Below are positions 39,988-49,075 of a stretch of DNA of 64,000 bases, piece after piece; the stretch's first letter is position 1, and each line of letters begins with the position of its first letter. This stretch comes from Lachnospiraceae bacterium (GTDB lineage: Bacteria > Bacillota > Clostridia > Lachnospirales > Lachnospiraceae). Under the pieces are notes generated by a model that did no database searches, was not told the origin of the DNA, and saw only the letters and a list, made by a program, of their open reading frames with translations. The stretch lies in the NCBI GenBank assembly GCA_017436865.1, contig JAFSCH010000031.1, forward strand, positions 1 through 64,000, read 5' to 3'. The translations under genes were made by a program, and so were the position numbers.

Positions 39988-41781
39988 ATGAGCATCATAG
40001 TACAAAGAATTCATGATATGAAAGAGATTATGAAAAATGCTGGTATTGATTTTTATCTGGTTCCAACAGCTGATTTTCATAATTCTGAATATGTGAATGA
40101 ATATTTTAAGGTAAGACAATTTTTGTCAGGATTTACCGGTTCTAACGGAACGTTAGTGATTAGTCAGCAGGAGGTAGGTCTTTGGACAGATGGTAGATAT
40201 TTTGTACAGGCAGAGAAAGAATTAAGTGGTTCTGGAATTGTACTGTATCGCATGGCAGAAGAAGGCGTACCAACCATTGAAGAGTATCTTGAACAACATG
40301 TAGAAAGTGGACAGACCATAGGCTTTGATGGAAGAGTAGTTGATGCTGCATTTGGAAGAAAGTTAGAAGAAATGCTAGCTGACAAAAATGTCATTTTTAA
40401 ATATGATAAAGATTTGGCAGATGCACTTTGGGAAGATAGACCGGATATGCCGGTGAGCGATATCTGGGTAGTTCCAGAAGAAAAATGTGGTAAAACAGTA
40501 TTTCAGAAATTGGAAGAGGTAAGAGCTGTCATGAAGAAAGAGCGTGCAGCGCATTTATTGCTTACTAAGCTGGACGATATTATGTGGCTTTATAATATTA
40601 GGGCAAATGATATTGATTGTAACCCGGTGGCTCTTTCTTATACTTTTATTTCTGAGAAAGAGGCAGTTATATTTGTACAGAATAAGGCGTTGACAGAAGC
40701 AACAAAATGTCATTTTGAAAAGCATGGAGTACTTGTAAAGGATTATGCAGAGGTGGTTACTTTCCTTGAACAGTGCGAATTGAATGGAAAAGTAATGTGT
40801 GCGTGCAACGATATAAATTATCTGTTATATAAGCTTGTTGGAAAGCGTGGAGAACTTTTGAATCATGAAAATCCAACTTCGTTAATGAAGGCAATCAAAA
40901 ATGAAGTGGAACTTGAGAATATCAGAAAGTATTATCTTTTAGATAGCGTTGTGCTTACTAAGTTTCTATTCTGGATGAAAAAGAACGTTGGAAAGCAGTC
41001 AATGGATGAATATAGTGTGGCAATGAAGCTAGATCAAATGAGAAGTGAAGTCGAAGATTTTTTGGATTTGTCATTCCCTACTATTAGTGCATATAAGGAA
41101 AATGCTGCCATGATGCATTATAGTGCAACAAAAGAGGATAAGAAAGAAATTGAAGCAGAGGGGTTATATCTTGTAGATTCTGGAGGACAGTATATTGGAG
41201 CTACAACGGATGTTACCAGAACGATTGCTCTTGGTGATGTTACGGAAGATATGAAGAAACATTTTTCAAAGGTTGCAAGCGGAATGCTACGCCTTGCAGA
41301 TGCGAAGTTTTTGTATGGTTGTACTGGTAAAAATGTTGATATTATAGCGCGTCAGCCACTATGGGAATGCTATATTGATTACAAGTGTGGAACTGGTCAT
41401 GGAATCGGATATATTTTAAATGTTCATGAAGGTCCACAGAATATCAGGTGGCGTTATAATTCTGGGATGAAAGAAGCGCTACTGGAAGAAGGTATGATAG
41501 TATCAGATGAACCAGGTGTTTATATTGAGGGAAGTCATGGTATCAGAACAGAAAATATTTTGGAAATCGTAAAGGAAGAAAAGAATGGAGATGGACAGTT
41601 TATGGGATTCCGTCATTTGACTTTTGTTCCGATAGATCTTGATGTGATTGATGTTAAATATATGGAAACTTCTGATGTATGTAAGCTGAATGCTTATCAT
41701 GAACTGGTTTATCATAAACTAGAGCCATATTTTGAAGGAGAAGAGTTAGAAATGTTAAAAGAGGCTACTAGAGTAGTATAA
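39988..41781 (+). CDS. Xaa-Pro aminopeptidase, M24B family
   Basis: A 597-residue metallopeptidase removing N-terminal residues before proline. Two creatinase-like N-terminal domains (about 1-310) precede the pita-bread catalytic domain. Metal ligands are in YLVDSGGQYIGATTDVTRTI (two Asp), GTGHGIGYILNVHEGPQ (His), SDEPGVYIEGSHGIRTENI (two Glu). Its length and three-domain plan match the long eukaryote-like APP1 type. It starts five bases after deoC. Confidence 0.93.
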   Translation: MSIIVQRIHDMKEIMKNAGIDFYLVPTADFHNSEYVNEYFKVRQFLSGFTGSNGTLVISQQEVGLWTDGRYFVQAEKELSGSGIVLYRMAEEGVPTIEEYLEQHVESGQTIGFDGRVVDAAFGRKLEEMLADKNVIFKYDKDLADALWEDRPDMPVSDIWVVPEEKCGKTVFQKLEEVRAVMKKERAAHLLLTKLDDIMWLYNIRANDIDCNPVALSYTFISEKEAVIFVQNKALTEATKCHFEKHGVLVKDYAEVVTFLEQCELNGKVMCACNDINYLLYKLVGKRGELLNHENPTSLMKAIKNEVELENIRKYYLLDSVVLTKFLFWMKKNVGKQSMDEYSVAMKLDQMRSEVEDFLDLSFPTISAYKENAAMMHYSATKEDKKEIEAEGLYLVDSGGQYIGATTDVTRTIALGDVTEDMKKHFSKVASGMLRLADAKFLYGCTGKNVDIIARQPLWECYIDYKCGTGHGIGYILNVHEGPQNIRWRYNSGMKEALLEEGMIVSDEPGVYIEGSHGIRTENILEIVKEEKNGDGQFMGFRHLTFVPIDLDVIDVKYMETSDVCKLNAYHELVYHKLEPYFEGEELEMLKEATRVV

Positions 41782-41887
41782 AGAGTGGTTAGTTGGAAAT
41801 TGAGAGTGTTCGAATTGCCTGAGCACGATATTGCGTAAGAGTAATCAGACGAGAACGCGTTCTTACAACAAGTTTATACTTATTTTA

Positions 41888-41916
41888 TTGACTTTTCACA
41901 AACATTTTGAGATAAT
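41888..41916 (+). promoter_or_regulatory. Sigma-A-type promoter before pckA
   Basis: TTGACT (41888-41893), 17 bases, GATAAT (41911-41916); about 95 bases of leader before the ATG. Confidence 0.72.
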
Positions 41917-42017
41917 ATTAGCAAATGTGCGGATGTAATTATCCATTGCTCATAATCGCTGTTTTTCAGTGGTTTGTAATACATTTATTTTATATTAATT
42001 TCTAAGGAGGATATAAT

Positions 42018-43721
42018 ATGTCAACAAAAGCGTATTATCCAATTTCTGAGATTGGTGCAGGAAAGGTAGGATTTTCTACAACACGTTCTATCATCGAAGC
42101 AGCTTTCTATGGAAACAACGTAGTTAAGGTTAACACATTAAAGGAAGCTTATGAATTAGCTAAGAATTCACCAGGTACTGTAGTAACAGATATGCCAATC
42201 AAGGATGGTGAAACATTTGGTCTTGAGAAGGATGCAAAGGTTTTATTATTCAACGATGGTGCAGTTACAGGTCGTTACGCAGCAGCTCGTCGTATTAAGG
42301 GTGAGCCAGGCGTAGACGAGAAGAAGCTTGATAAAGTTGTTATGGATGCTATCTATGAGACAAGATGGAAGACAATGTACCATGCTGAGTGTTTCGTAGG
42401 TCTTGATCCTGAATTTATGGTAAAGGCTCACCTTCTTATTCCAGAAGGAGAAGAGAACTTACTTTACAACTGGATGATTAACTTCCAGTATATGTCAGAT
42501 GAGTATGTAAAGATGTACAAGAATTCTGTTCCTGTTGGAAACGGAAATGAACCAGACATCTACATCTTCTCTGATCCTCAGTGGGCTCCTCATGAGGCTC
42601 CGGATGTTGATTACAGCTGCTTAAGCGATCCTTTAACACTTTGCTATTTTGATACAAATGCAAACTGTGCAGCTATCCTTGGTATGAAGTACTTCGGAGA
42701 GCACAAGAAGGGTACACTTACAATGGCATGGGCACTTGCTAACAGAAATGGATATGCATCTTGCCACGGTGGACAGAAGGAATACATCTTAGCTGATGGT
42801 TCTAAGTATGTTGCATCTGTATATGGTTTATCAGGATCTGGTAAGTCTACACTTACACATGCTAAGCATGGTGGAAAGTATGAAATCAAGGTTCTTCATG
42901 ATGACGCTTTCATCATCAATACAGATACATGTGCTTCTATCGCATTAGAGCCTACATATTTTGATAAGACATCTGATTATCCTACAGGATGTCCTGATAA
43001 TGAATATTTATTAGCTGCTCAGAACTGTTCTTGTACAATGGATGAGGATGGAAAGATTCAGTTAGTAACAGAAGATATTAGAAATGGTAATGGACGTGCT
43101 ATCAAGTCTAAGTTATGGTCTCCAAACCGTGTAGACAAGATTGATGCTCCGGTTAACGCTATCTTCTGGATTATGAAGGATCCTACCATTCCTCCAGTAG
43201 TTAAGTTAAAGGGTGCAGCTTTAGCTTCTGTTATGGGTGCTACACTTGCAACAAAGACTTCTACAGCAGAACGTGTTGCAGCAGGTACAGACTTAAATGC
43301 ATTAAGAATCGTTCCTTACGCTAACCCATTCAGAACATATCCATTAGTTAATGACTATGAGAAGTTCAAGAAGTTAGTAGAAGAGAAGAATGTAGATTGC
43401 TACATTGTTAACACTGGTGATTTCATGGGAACAAAGGTTAAGCCAGCTGATACATTAGGTATTCTTGAGACAATCGTTGAAGGAAAGGCTAACTTCCAGA
43501 AGTGGGGCAACTTCGATGATATCGAAATCATGAATGACTGGTCTGGAAAGACAGCAGACTTCACACCAAACATGAATGATGCTGCATATGTTGAAGCATT
43601 AAAGAATGCTATGCAGAACCGTGTTGAGGCAGTTGAAGGCTTCGCAACAAAGAAGGATGGTTATGATAAGCTTCCAGATGAGGCTCTTGCAGCATTAAAG
43701 AAGCTTGTTGAACAGTGCTAA
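42018..43721 (+). CDS. pckA: Phosphoenolpyruvate carboxykinase (ATP)
   Basis: Interconverts oxaloacetate and PEP with ATP/ADP. The 567-residue protein has the kinase P-loop GLSGSGKSTLTHAKHG (near residue 275), the metal-binding HDDAF and RYAAARR near the N-terminus. In gut Clostridia it often runs in the PEP-carboxylating direction, linking glycolysis to the oxaloacetate handled by the decarboxylase cluster; the direction here is inference. AAGGAGG at 42004-42010 gives an excellent ribosome site, and codon bias is strong, both signs of high expression. Confidence 0.95.
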   Translation: MSTKAYYPISEIGAGKVGFSTTRSIIEAAFYGNNVVKVNTLKEAYELAKNSPGTVVTDMPIKDGETFGLEKDAKVLLFNDGAVTGRYAAARRIKGEPGVDEKKLDKVVMDAIYETRWKTMYHAECFVGLDPEFMVKAHLLIPEGEENLLYNWMINFQYMSDEYVKMYKNSVPVGNGNEPDIYIFSDPQWAPHEAPDVDYSCLSDPLTLCYFDTNANCAAILGMKYFGEHKKGTLTMAWALANRNGYASCHGGQKEYILADGSKYVASVYGLSGSGKSTLTHAKHGGKYEIKVLHDDAFIINTDTCASIALEPTYFDKTSDYPTGCPDNEYLLAAQNCSCTMDEDGKIQLVTEDIRNGNGRAIKSKLWSPNRVDKIDAPVNAIFWIMKDPTIPPVVKLKGAALASVMGATLATKTSTAERVAAGTDLNALRIVPYANPFRTYPLVNDYEKFKKLVEEKNVDCYIVNTGDFMGTKVKPADTLGILETIVEGKANFQKWGNFDDIEIMNDWSGKTADFTPNMNDAAYVEALKNAMQNRVEAVEGFATKKDGYDKLPDEALAALKKLVEQC

Positions 43722-43752
43722 TTACTGTGTGATAGCTTAATATATGATTTTA

Positions 43753-43785
43753 GAGGGACACATGAAAATGTGTCCCTCATCTCTT
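43753..43785 (+). terminator. Hairpin terminator after pckA
   Basis: GAGGGACACAT (43753-43763) and ATGTGTCCCTC (43768-43778) form a perfect 11-bp stem with a GAAA loop; the T tract is weak. Confidence 0.78.
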
Positions 43786-43884
43786 TATGTTGCTTATGTC
43801 TTATGATAATATGAAAAAAGAAATAGTTATTGAGAATGCATGCAATTTATCAAATAGTGATTATGACATGTTATTGAGGTAAAT

Positions 43885-45459
43885 ATGAAAGAGAAAGAAA
43901 ACGAAGGATTATCTCTTTTAGAAAAAGGGCAAAAGGGAATTGTACAGGCGATTTTTGGTAGAACGGGATTGATCGTAGTCTTATTATTATTGAATTTTGG
44001 GCTATTGTGTAGTGTTTTTACGTGGTTCTCTGAGTTACTACCGCAATTTTATGGTGCTGCCGTTTTGTTTAGTGTTTGTGTAGTGATTTATTTACTAAAT
44101 ACACATATGGATTCGACGGCAAAGATAACATGGTTAATATTGATTACTTTGCTTCCTGTATTTGGTGCCTTGCTTTTGCTATATTCTAGAATGGAAATTG
44201 GACATCGTGCAGCTAAGAAACGTTTGAATCAATTGACAGAAGAAACGAAAACAAGTATTTTACAAAAAGAAGAAACGATACATAAGCTTCAGACAGAAAG
44301 TCAGGAAACATTGGCATTGGCAAGATATATTGCAAGAACTGGTTGTTATCCGGTTTTTGATCATACAGATATAACTTATTTTCCGTTAGGTGAAGATAAG
44401 TTTGCAGAAATGCTGATACAATTGGAAAAAGCAGAACGTTTTATTTTTTTGGAATATTTCATTATAGATGAAGGATTAATGTGGGGAAAAATTCTGGAGA
44501 TTTTGGCAAGAAAGGCAAAGGAAGGTGTAGAAGTACGTGTTATGTATGATGGAACCTGTGAATTTGCGCTCCTACCTCACGATTACCCTAGGCGTTTAAG
44601 GGAATTAGGTATTCAGTGTAAGATGTTTGCACCGGTTTCACCATTTATTTCGACACACTATAATTATCGTGATCATCGTAAAATTTTAGTTATAGATGGA
44701 CATACAGCTTTTAATGGAGGCGTGAATCTTTCAGATGAATATATTAATCATATTCAACGATTTGGACATTGGAAGGACACGGCCGTTATGATAAAAGGCG
44801 AGGCTGTAAAAAGTTACACCTTAATGTTTTTGCAAATGTGGAATATCGATGTTAAACAACCTGAATTTGAAAAATATTTACAGGATACAGAAGTAACTCA
44901 AAAACAAGCAAAGGGATATGTGATTCCTTATGGAGATAGTCCATTGGATGATGATAAAGTCGGAGAACGTGTCTATATGGACATATTGAACAGAGCGCAG
45001 AATTATGTGCATGTCATGTCGCCGTATCTGATTTTGGATAGTGAGCTGGAGGCTTCTCTAAAGTTTTCTGCAGAGCGTGGAGTTGATGTGAAGCTGATTT
45101 TGCCAGGAATTCCTGATAAAAAGATTCCATATGCACTTGCTAAGACACATTATGCATCTTTGATGAAATCGGGTGTAAAGATTTATGAATATATCCCAGG
45201 ATTTGTACATGCAAAGGTGTTTGTGAGTGATGATTGTAAGGCAGTAGTAGGAACGATTAACCTGGATTATCGAAGTTTGTATCATCATTTTGAATGTGCG
45301 ACTTATATGTATAAGACGGGCTGTATATCTAGTATTGAAAGAGATTTTCAGGAAACTTTGGAGAAGTGCAGAATGGTAACAACAGAAATGATGAAAAAGG
45401 AAAAGTTATCTATGAAATTATTAGGGTGTGTTATGAAAGTGATGGCTCCTTTGTTATAA
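43885..45459 (+). CDS. cls: Cardiolipin synthase (phospholipase D family)
   Basis: Joins two phosphatidylglycerol molecules to form cardiolipin. The 524-residue protein has two or three N-terminal membrane helices (about 27-95) and two HKD motifs: RDHRKILVIDGHTAFNGG and VHAKVFVSDDCKAVVGTIN. Both carry H-x-K-x4-D. It fits the Firmicute Cls layout. The gene has no close partner; aroA follows 80 bases later. Confidence 0.93.
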   Translation: MKEKENEGLSLLEKGQKGIVQAIFGRTGLIVVLLLLNFGLLCSVFTWFSELLPQFYGAAVLFSVCVVIYLLNTHMDSTAKITWLILITLLPVFGALLLLYSRMEIGHRAAKKRLNQLTEETKTSILQKEETIHKLQTESQETLALARYIARTGCYPVFDHTDITYFPLGEDKFAEMLIQLEKAERFIFLEYFIIDEGLMWGKILEILARKAKEGVEVRVMYDGTCEFALLPHDYPRRLRELGIQCKMFAPVSPFISTHYNYRDHRKILVIDGHTAFNGGVNLSDEYINHIQRFGHWKDTAVMIKGEAVKSYTLMFLQMWNIDVKQPEFEKYLQDTEVTQKQAKGYVIPYGDSPLDDDKVGERVYMDILNRAQNYVHVMSPYLILDSELEASLKFSAERGVDVKLILPGIPDKKIPYALAKTHYASLMKSGVKIYEYIPGFVHAKVFVSDDCKAVVGTINLDYRSLYHHFECATYMYKTGCISSIERDFQETLEKCRMVTTEMMKKEKLSMKLLGCVMKVMAPLL

Positions 45460-45539
45460 TAATATGCTAGTATAAAAGATGGAAATGATATAAGGTACTG
45501 AATAATTACTATAAGGGATAGATGTAGAAAGGAAAATGT

Positions 45540-46823
45540 ATGAAGGAATATAAAGTAAAGCCGTTAATAGGAAAGGAACCAATTAAGGTAGAGGTTCCCG
45601 GTTCTAAAAGTATTACGAATAGGGCATTGATGCTTGCAGCGTTAGGAAATCAAAAATGTGAGCTGAATGGTGTGTTGTTTAGCGATGATTCTAGGGCATT
45701 TTTAAGCTGTTTGCAGGAGCTTGGCTTTGATGTAGTAATAAATGAATCAAAAAGGAAGGTAAGTATAACTGGCTTGGGTGGAGAGATTCCAAATAGGACA
45801 GCAACAATCAATGTGCGAAGTGCAGGAACAGCAGCACGTTTTCTTACCGTAATGCTTGCCTTTGCGGGTGGTTGTTATACTTTGAATTCTTCTGAACAGA
45901 TGAAAAAACGTCCAATGGAGCCACTATTGACAGAGCTTCGTAAGGCAGGGGTAAAGATTACATGCCTTGAAAAGGAAGGTCATTTTCCTTTTGTGATTGA
46001 GTCTGAAAATGTAAGTATTCGAGAGATTACGATTGATACGAATATTAGCAGTCAGTTTGCAAGTGCGCTTCTTATGTCAGCGACTTTGTTAGAAAATGGA
46101 CTTATCTTACATATGTCAGGAGAGCGTAGTAGTGGTGCCTATGTGTTAATGACGTTATCCATGATGGAGCAGTTTGGTATACAAGTTGTAAAAAATGGAG
46201 CAGATTGTGAGATTACGGCAGGGCAGTCATATGGTTTGGCGGAATATGATATAGAGCCAGATATGTCTGCGGCGTGTTATTTCTATGCAATGGCAACGAT
46301 TCTGAATCGAAAAGTGACTGTATTGGGGACACATGAAGAGGTTTCTTTGCAGGGAGATAAGAAGTTTTTGGGTATTTTAAGAGAACTTGGCTGTCAGGTT
46401 GAGGATTTGCCTGAGGGCGTGACAATAACAGGCGTAGAGAATTATCCTGGTATTACAGTTAATATGAAGGACTTTTCAGATCAGGCATTAACGATGGCTG
46501 TTGTTGCAGCTTTTGCGGATTCGCCATCAAGAATCGAGCATGTAGGACATATTCGTATGCAGGAGTCTGATCGAATTCAGGCAATCATCAATGAATTGAA
46601 TCGGATGGGTGTAGGTTGTAGAGAAATCCCAGAGGTGGATGGTGTTGAGATTATACCGGCGCCGATTCAGCCGGCGCAGATTGAGACTTATGAGGATCAT
46701 CGAGTAGCTATGTCATTTACTTTGGCTGGACTAAGGGCAGAAGGAATTTTGATTAAGAATCCATTATGCTGTGGTAAGACTTTTGAAAACTATTTTGATG
46801 TAATTGATAGCTTGTATAAATAG
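45540..46823 (+). CDS. aroA: 3-phosphoshikimate 1-carboxyvinyltransferase (EPSP synthase)
   Basis: Sixth step of the shikimate pathway. The 427-residue protein shows VPGSKSITNRALMLAAL, RSAGTAARFLTVMLAFAGG (variant of the NxGTxxR loop, here SAGTAAR), MKKRPMEPLL, DIEPDMSAACYFYAMA and RMQESDRI. SAGTAAR in place of the usual NxGTA(M/T)R suggests a class II-like glyphosate-loop form, although this is only a reading of that motif. GAAAGGA precedes the ATG. No other shikimate gene is nearby. Confidence 0.94.
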   Translation: MKEYKVKPLIGKEPIKVEVPGSKSITNRALMLAALGNQKCELNGVLFSDDSRAFLSCLQELGFDVVINESKRKVSITGLGGEIPNRTATINVRSAGTAARFLTVMLAFAGGCYTLNSSEQMKKRPMEPLLTELRKAGVKITCLEKEGHFPFVIESENVSIREITIDTNISSQFASALLMSATLLENGLILHMSGERSSGAYVLMTLSMMEQFGIQVVKNGADCEITAGQSYGLAEYDIEPDMSAACYFYAMATILNRKVTVLGTHEEVSLQGDKKFLGILRELGCQVEDLPEGVTITGVENYPGITVNMKDFSDQALTMAVVAAFADSPSRIEHVGHIRMQESDRIQAIINELNRMGVGCREIPEVDGVEIIPAPIQPAQIETYEDHRVAMSFTLAGLRAEGILIKNPLCCGKTFENYFDVIDSLYK

Positions 46824-46833
46824 AAAAGTGTAT

Positions 46834-46861
46834 GGTTACTGGAATGGAGTGAACAGTAACC
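46834..46861 (+). repeat. Short palindromic repeat, GTTACTG family (third copy)
   Basis: GGTTACTG and CAGTAACC around GAATGGAGTGAA. It shares GGAGTGAACAGTAAC with 25951-25966. Confidence 0.65.
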
Positions 46862-46955
46862 ATGAAAGTGTAGGTATATTTTGTAAAAGATAGTATGTGT
46901 GATAAAATTAAGAGAGTTCGAAATTAATAGGGAGTGTGTAAAAAGGAGAGCGTAA

Positions 46956-48638
46956 ATGGAAAAAAAGAAAAACCATACGATTCATATGTTTTTGTTAGTA
47001 TTTATTGTTTGCCTTGTTGTCTTAAGTAATGTGCTATCTAGGGTTGAGCTTGATGCTTCAAATTATTGTAAGATTAATAAAGGTTGGGATATTGAAATTA
47101 ATGATGCGGCATATGAAAATGTTGTGTTGAGTGAATTTGCTTTTTCAGCATTGGATAGAGGCGACGTGTTGAAAATGAAATGCGAGCTTCCAAAACAAGA
47201 TATCGTAAGTAATCCGATTTTAAGAATTTATACCATTCATTCTGATATTGAGGTACGTTATAATAACCGAATTATTTACGAATATGGAAAAGAGTTACGT
47301 GAAGAAAATGAATTACTTGGTTATGGTTATCATTTTGTTCATATTCCGGCATTTTATGCGGGTGCTGACATTGAATTGATTATGCATATAACAGAAGATG
47401 ATGCATTTATTAATATGGAAATACCAGAGATTTGTAATAGTGATGCGGTAATTCGTGATTTTATTATTATTAATCGTGTACCGTTGTCGATTAATTTGTT
47501 TCTTGTAGTATTTGGTATCTTAGTGCTTTTTGTTAGTATTATCTTTTGTATTTATGATAAACGTTTTTTTAAGCTTTTTTGTGTAGGGTGTTTTTCACTT
47601 GGAATAGGATGTTGGTCGATCTGTAGTTATGATTTGATTTTGCTTTTTACGTTCGATATGAGAATGAAGGCTTTTTTGGAATTTGGGTCATTATATGTAT
47701 CGCCATTGTTTGTCTTATTGTATTTTTGGAACGATGAATTAGTGACACGGCATAAGGGGGCCTATATAGGATATAAATTGCTGTTAGCAGTACAGTGTGT
47801 TTTTGTATTGATGGCATTTTTATTGCAGATATTAAACATAGTACATTTTCCAGTAGTTTTAAAGATTCAGCATTGTATTTTATTGTGTCTGTGTATTGGA
47901 GTGATTGTATTAACGGTAATAGATATTATTAAGAAACAACTGCGTAATAAAGTTCTTATAATTGGAATAACAGTTATGCTTAGTGTAGGGCTGTTTGATA
48001 TCATATCATTTTCGGCAGTAAAATATTTAGGGGCTTCTGGGGAAGCACGTTATACGAGCATTACGTGTATCGGAGCTATTATATTTGTAATTTCGCAGTT
48101 GGTTGATTTTGGTATGGAGATAGGAAATATTTTCTTGAAGGGCGCGAAGGCACAGGTCTTAGAACAGATGGCTTATATCGATGATATGACAGGAGTAGCG
48201 AATCGTAGACGATGTGAGCAGGTGTGGGATAGTTTGGATCAAAGTAAAGAAAATTATGGTATTTTTGCGTTTGATCTTAATTTTTTAAAGCAAACAAACG
48301 ATACAAAAGGACATGCTATGGGAGATTTGTTGATACGAACATTTGCCCAGACATTATCAAAGGTTTTTGATGATTATGGTGTAGTTGGTCGTATTGGTGG
48401 TGATGAGTTTGTTGTTTTTATTACTGATGTAAAAAAAGTAGATATACAAGCTCTTACAAAAATGCTTGATAAAGAAATAGAGAAGGTAAATGAGCAGAAT
48501 CCTGATTTGGGGTTGAGCACGGCGTACGGATTTTGTAGCCATGAGGATTACCCCGAAGATGATTCGAGAAAGATTTACCGAAAAGCGGATGAGATTATGT
48601 ATGAGAATAAGATGGCGATGAAGGCAGCGAGGGATTAA
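46956..48638 (+). CDS. Membrane diguanylate cyclase (7TMR-DISM-like sensor + GGDEF)
   Basis: A 560-residue protein. Residues about 8-27 are a first helix; about 28-165 form an extracytoplasmic beta-rich sensor; about 170-385 hold seven helices; the C-terminal domain (about 400-560) is GGDEF. That arrangement recalls 7TMR-DISM receptors. The active motif GGDEF is intact (GRIGGDEFVVFI), with DLNFLKQTNDTKGHAMGDLL before it. The RxxD inhibitory site is not present upstream of GGDEF. Predicted to make cyclic di-GMP in response to an outside ligand, which is unknown. The OadB-motif microprotein starts 4 bases later. Confidence 0.9.
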   Translation: MEKKKNHTIHMFLLVFIVCLVVLSNVLSRVELDASNYCKINKGWDIEINDAAYENVVLSEFAFSALDRGDVLKMKCELPKQDIVSNPILRIYTIHSDIEVRYNNRIIYEYGKELREENELLGYGYHFVHIPAFYAGADIELIMHITEDDAFINMEIPEICNSDAVIRDFIIINRVPLSINLFLVVFGILVLFVSIIFCIYDKRFFKLFCVGCFSLGIGCWSICSYDLILLFTFDMRMKAFLEFGSLYVSPLFVLLYFWNDELVTRHKGAYIGYKLLLAVQCVFVLMAFLLQILNIVHFPVVLKIQHCILLCLCIGVIVLTVIDIIKKQLRNKVLIIGITVMLSVGLFDIISFSAVKYLGASGEARYTSITCIGAIIFVISQLVDFGMEIGNIFLKGAKAQVLEQMAYIDDMTGVANRRRCEQVWDSLDQSKENYGIFAFDLNFLKQTNDTKGHAMGDLLIRTFAQTLSKVFDDYGVVGRIGGDEFVVFITDVKKVDIQALTKMLDKEIEKVNEQNPDLGLSTAYGFCSHEDYPEDDSRKIYRKADEIMYENKMAMKAARD

Positions 48639-48642
48639 CAAG

Positions 48643-48879
48643 ATGAGGAAAATATTAGCGGTTATAATTGGGAGCATAGGAATATTGTTGGTTATTTTAG
48701 GAATAATAGCAAAAACGAGGAAAGCATTTTCTGTAAGTATAATAGGTGGTGCGGATGGACCGACATCTGTTTTTGTAGCAGGAAAGGTTGGTTCGGATAT
48801 TTCTGCTGGTTTGGTTATAGCAGGAGTAGTTTTGATAACTGTAGTGGTAGCTTTTGGGTTAAGAAAAATGCGTAAATAG
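48643..48879 (+). CDS. Two-helix microprotein carrying the OadB sodium-site motif
   Basis: A 78-residue protein with a membrane helix (about 4-23), a central segment [19 protein letters not shown] (31-48; Asp38), and a second helix (about 54-72) with a basic tail. The core matches the signature of the Na+-pump beta subunit at 12424: 16 of 19 residues are identical ([11 protein letters not shown][I/V]F[L/V]AGK[L/V]G). None of the rest of OadB is present. It starts four bases after the GGDEF gene and a terminator follows, so the two are co-transcribed. Function unknown; Na+ binding is inference. Confidence 0.8.
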   Translation: MRKILAVIIGSIGILLVILGIIAKTRKAFSVSIIGGADGPTSVFVAGKVGSDISAGLVIAGVVLITVVVAFGLRKMRK

Positions 48880-48887
48880 TATGCAAA

Positions 48888-48921
48888 GGGTAGGAAATCA
48901 AATAGGTTTCCTACCCTTTTT
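48888..48921 (+). terminator. Terminator after the microprotein gene
   Basis: GGGTAGGAAA (48888-48897) pairs with TTTCCTACCC (48907-48916), followed by five T. Confidence 0.9.
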
Positions 48922-48965
48922 GGTTTTATGGAAAAATATTAATCAAATCTTAAGGATTTCCCACA

Positions 48966-48994
48966 TTGGAATTTCATAAAGATTTGTGTACAAT
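48966..48994 (+). promoter_or_regulatory. Sigma-A-type promoter before the OmpR-type operon
   Basis: TTGGAA (48966-48971), 17 bases, TACAAT (48989-48994), about 80 bases before the regulator's ATG. Confidence 0.6.
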
Positions 48995-49075
48995 GTAGTC
49001 AATATAAGGAAATGCATGCAAAATACTTATTATGACAAAAATATATTACATTAAGACAATTTAGGGGAGAATATA

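Noticed and set aside
41800..41880. Possible structured element upstream of pckA
   Set aside because: Some complementarity is visible, but no clean stem or copy elsewhere; the sigma-A promoter downstream explains expression.
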